In this document: positions 59,901 through 64,000 of the stretch, in pieces | How the letters are laid out: every line of letters starts with the position of its first letter | Numbering within the stretch: position 1 is the first letter of the stretch | Assembly (NCBI RefSeq): GCF_047675955.1 | Contig: NC_132904.1 | Span: 67,001-131,000 of the forward strand | From: Chlorocebus sabaeus | Lineage: Eukaryota; Chordata; Mammalia; Primates; Cercopithecidae | Direction: 5' to 3' | Length of the DNA: 64,000 nt | The notes under the pieces: generated by a model | The model's database searches: none | What the model was told of the DNA's origin: nothing | What the model saw: the letters and a program-made list of their open reading frames with translations, nothing else | Position numbers and translations under genes: made by a program

Positions 59901-60370
59901 TCAGAGTTAAGGGGGCACGCAGGGTCATGGGGACAGAATGACCCAGAAGGAAGGAGGCATACACCAGACCCCAGATGGGGCCCACACACAGGCACGGACC
60001 CTCACGCAGACTGCGAGCACGCACACGCATGTGCACAGAGAGATGGGGCGGGCACACGTGGAGTTGGGACGCACCCATGATGTTCTGGGGCACAGGCCAC
60101 TAAACCACAGAGCAGCAGAGATCAAAGGCCTGGGCTTCAAACTTAGTTTAAAATACTCTGGGCCTCCACCCCATAAGCCACAGGCCGCCAGTGGTTGAGA
60201 GAAGGGGACCGTGGGGGCAGGGCAGGGCTGCTGTGCTGCTGCTGGGGGCACTCCCACCGTTCACTCAGGGTCGGCCTTGGCATTTGGCTCTTTGCTGGTC
60301 CCTAGGGCAGCTCCTTCCCCGACACTAGGTAGGAAAGAGACCCAGGAGGCACTTTCTGGAACCAGGCACT

Positions 60371-60376
60371 TTTAAT
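60371..60376 (-). terminator. IFITM5: IFITM5 poly(A) signal ATTAAA (candidate)
   Basis: Reverse strand reads ATTAAA about 280 nt after the IFITM5 stop, giving a short 3' UTR. Confidence 0.6.
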
Positions 60377-60657
60377 CATGGAACCGAGGGGCCTGGAGTG
60401 TGAGGAGGGAGGGGCAGGGCTGGGGGCAGAGTTAGGGCCCGGGAACCCTCAGGTTAGGGTGAGGACCCTGGGGTCTGACTAGGTCAGCGTCAGGTGCCCA
60501 TGCTGGGGCTTGAGGGCCCCAGGTTCAGGATGGGGCAGGGATGGAGGCCCCACAGAAGGAGGGCCAGGCTCCAGGGAGTCACTACTGAGCCCCAGGGGCA
60601 GCAGCCTGGGGTCAGTGTCCTGGGGCTGGGACAGGACCCAGATCAGGACCCAGCCTG

Positions 60658-61694
<1,037 letters not shown>

Positions 61695-61737
61695 TCACTT
61701 ATAGCCCTGCCGCCCTCCCGGCCCAGCCCCTCCATGC

Positions 61738-61746
61738 TATATATAA
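61738..61746 (-). promoter_or_regulatory. IFITM5: TATA box of IFITM5 (candidate)
   Basis: On the minus strand TTATATATAGC lies about 100 nt before the start codon, allowing a 5' UTR of roughly 70 nt. Confidence 0.7.
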
Positions 61747-62824
61747 CACAAATTACAGCCTGCAGGCCGAGGGTGCGGCCCACCCCTTAGCCCCCACCCC
61801 AGGGAGCCCCTGTCCCAGGCTGCCTTGGACCACCCAGCAGGGCCCCTCCTGACAGACATCCCCCCCTTGGGAGGCCACTGCTGGGCTGTGGCAGAGACCC
61901 CCACCCACACACCTCATCCCCCCCACCCCCATCAAAGGCTGCTGGCCTTTGAGTGGGCAGTGGGCAGACCATTGGCCAGAGCCCCCTCCCTCCAGGCCAA
62001 GAGGAGTGGGAGGTGCTGCCTCAGGGCCACGGGTCTCACGGTTCAGGGACGTACAGGAGCCCCCTCCTCAGAGCCAGAGCTGCTGACACCGCAGCCCCTC
62101 CATTCCCAGAACTCAGAACTCAACTCTGCTCCAACACTCTCCGAGCAGGAGCCGCGCCCGAGGAGCGCCGGGGTCCCTGTCCCTGTAAGGGGGAAAGGGA
62201 GGGCGGCTGCCAGAGGGCGCGCCTGAGAGTAGAGAACCGCATGGGGGGAAAGCCAGGGGGTGCAGCCTGTTAAGAACCCGCAGGGGACCCCCAGGGGCCA
62301 GCAGCAGCTGTTAACACTGGTGGCGGATGCAGAGAGCCTGTGGGCGCCTGTGGTGGACACTCCCCTCCTCAGCCTCCTTGGCTGCCCTCCCTGGCCCAGA
62401 ATGTCTGTGGTGAGTGGTCCTGCTTAGGGCTCAAGGTCCACCCCACTCTTGTCTCTGTGGCTGCAGATGCCTCTGCGTGCTGACGACTCACAGTTATGTC
62501 TTCAGCCCAGACTGTCCCCCAAAGACGTTGGTTTGGTCCCCAGCTCTGGACTCACACACACTGCTCTGTGGACCTCCACCCACTTCCCAACAATAGACCC
62601 CGGATCCTCCCTCCAAACCTCCTGTGCCCAGCCTTCACCTGAGCAGTGGCGGCAACTGCACCCGGCCAGAAGGCTCAGCTTCCCAGTCTCCCAGTTGGCC
62701 ACACTCCCGAGCACCCGGGACTGAGCTGCCCTCCCTCCTCCAGGACCCGCACTCGCCACCGGCAGGGGATGGTTGGGTAGGGGGTTCCTTGCTGCTGTGC
62801 TTGAACCTGTGAATCCCAAATATC

Positions 62825-63610
<786 letters not shown>

Positions 63611-63614
63611 CGAA

Positions 63615-63960
63615 AAGAGTCCAACTCTGTGAAATATTTGAAGAGATTTATTCTGAGCTAAATATGAGGGGCCATGGCCCGTGATGCGGCCCTCGGGAGG
63701 TCCTGAGAACATAGGCCCAAGGTGGTCGGGGCGCAGCTTGGTTTTATACATTTTAGGGAGACATGAGGCATCAATCAAGTCCATTTAAGAAATACATTGA
63801 TTTGGTCCAGAAAGGCAGGACAACACAAAGCCTGTGGGGCGGCGGGCGGGGGAGGCGGCAGTGTTCCAGGCTATAGGTGAATTTAAACATTTTCTGACAA
63901 TTGGTTGAGTTTGTCTAAAGACCTAGGATTGGTAGAAAAGGAGTGTTCCGATTAAAATCA
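63615..63960 (+). mobile_element. LTR-like repeat, copy C
   Basis: 'gtgaaatatttgaagagatt', 'cccaaggtggtcggggcgca' and 'gcttggttttatacatttta', the most complete copy, ending near the next Alu. Confidence 0.6.
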
Positions 63961-63967
63961 AGACTGT

Positions 63968-64000
63968 GGCTGGGCGTGGTGGCTCATGCCTGTAATCCCA
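63968..64000 (+). mobile_element. Alu, sense, cut by the window end
   Basis: 'ggctgggcgtggtggctcat' and 'gcctgtaatccca', the first ~33 nt of an Alu. Confidence 0.93.

Overview
This is genomic DNA from a catarrhine primate. Several young AluY copies (about 23,778, 24,473, 25,466 and 59,329) carry bases I associate with the Old World monkey AluYRa lineage, such as 'ggctcaagcc', 'gagacgggcgg' and 'gatccggcc'. The best guess is therefore a macaque, baboon or similar monkey rather than human. The gene order PSMD13, COX8B relic, NLRP6, PGGHG (ATHL1), IFITM5 matches human 11p15.5.

Layout. 1-15,180: the 3' eleven coding exons of PSMD13 (+), a 19S proteasome lid subunit; its first ~58 codons lie upstream of the window. 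Its introns hold Alus, L1/L2 fragments and three minisatellites, one of which repeats the intron/exon boundary of a coding exon. 15,600-17,130: a two-exon COX8B pseudogene (-). 17,400-41,700: gene-poor repeat-rich DNA with Alus, antisense L1 pieces, a GGAT array, a decamer array, a solo LTR12-type (ERV9 family) LTR with target-site duplication, and ERV-like sequence. 41,794-48,159: NLRP6 (+), 8 coding exons, intact, 894 aa. 50,600-51,200: CpG-rich probable promoter of PGGHG. 51,828-56,655: PGGHG (+), 13 coding exons, 706 aa, all three catalytic carboxylates kept, C-terminal tail shorter than in human. 57,700-60,360: intergenic, with one young AluY and GT repeats. 60,658-61,637: IFITM5 (-), 2 exons, 132 aa, with a TATA box. 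62,800-64,000: related LTR-like repeats and Alus.

The genes are neighbours by conserved synteny, not an operon: proteasome assembly (PSMD13), gut innate immunity (NLRP6), collagen-linked disaccharide hydrolysis (PGGHG) and bone mineralisation (IFITM5).

The most unusual structure is in PSMD13. A 37-bp unit spanning the last 19 nt of an intron (branch-point-like CTGAC, pyrimidine tract, AG) and the first 18 nt of the next exon has been copied in tandem, giving 28 consecutive acceptor-like junctions. Only the last keeps the reading frame. Exons were placed by reading splice sites and matching the translation to remembered human proteins; UTR limits and repeat family names are less certain.
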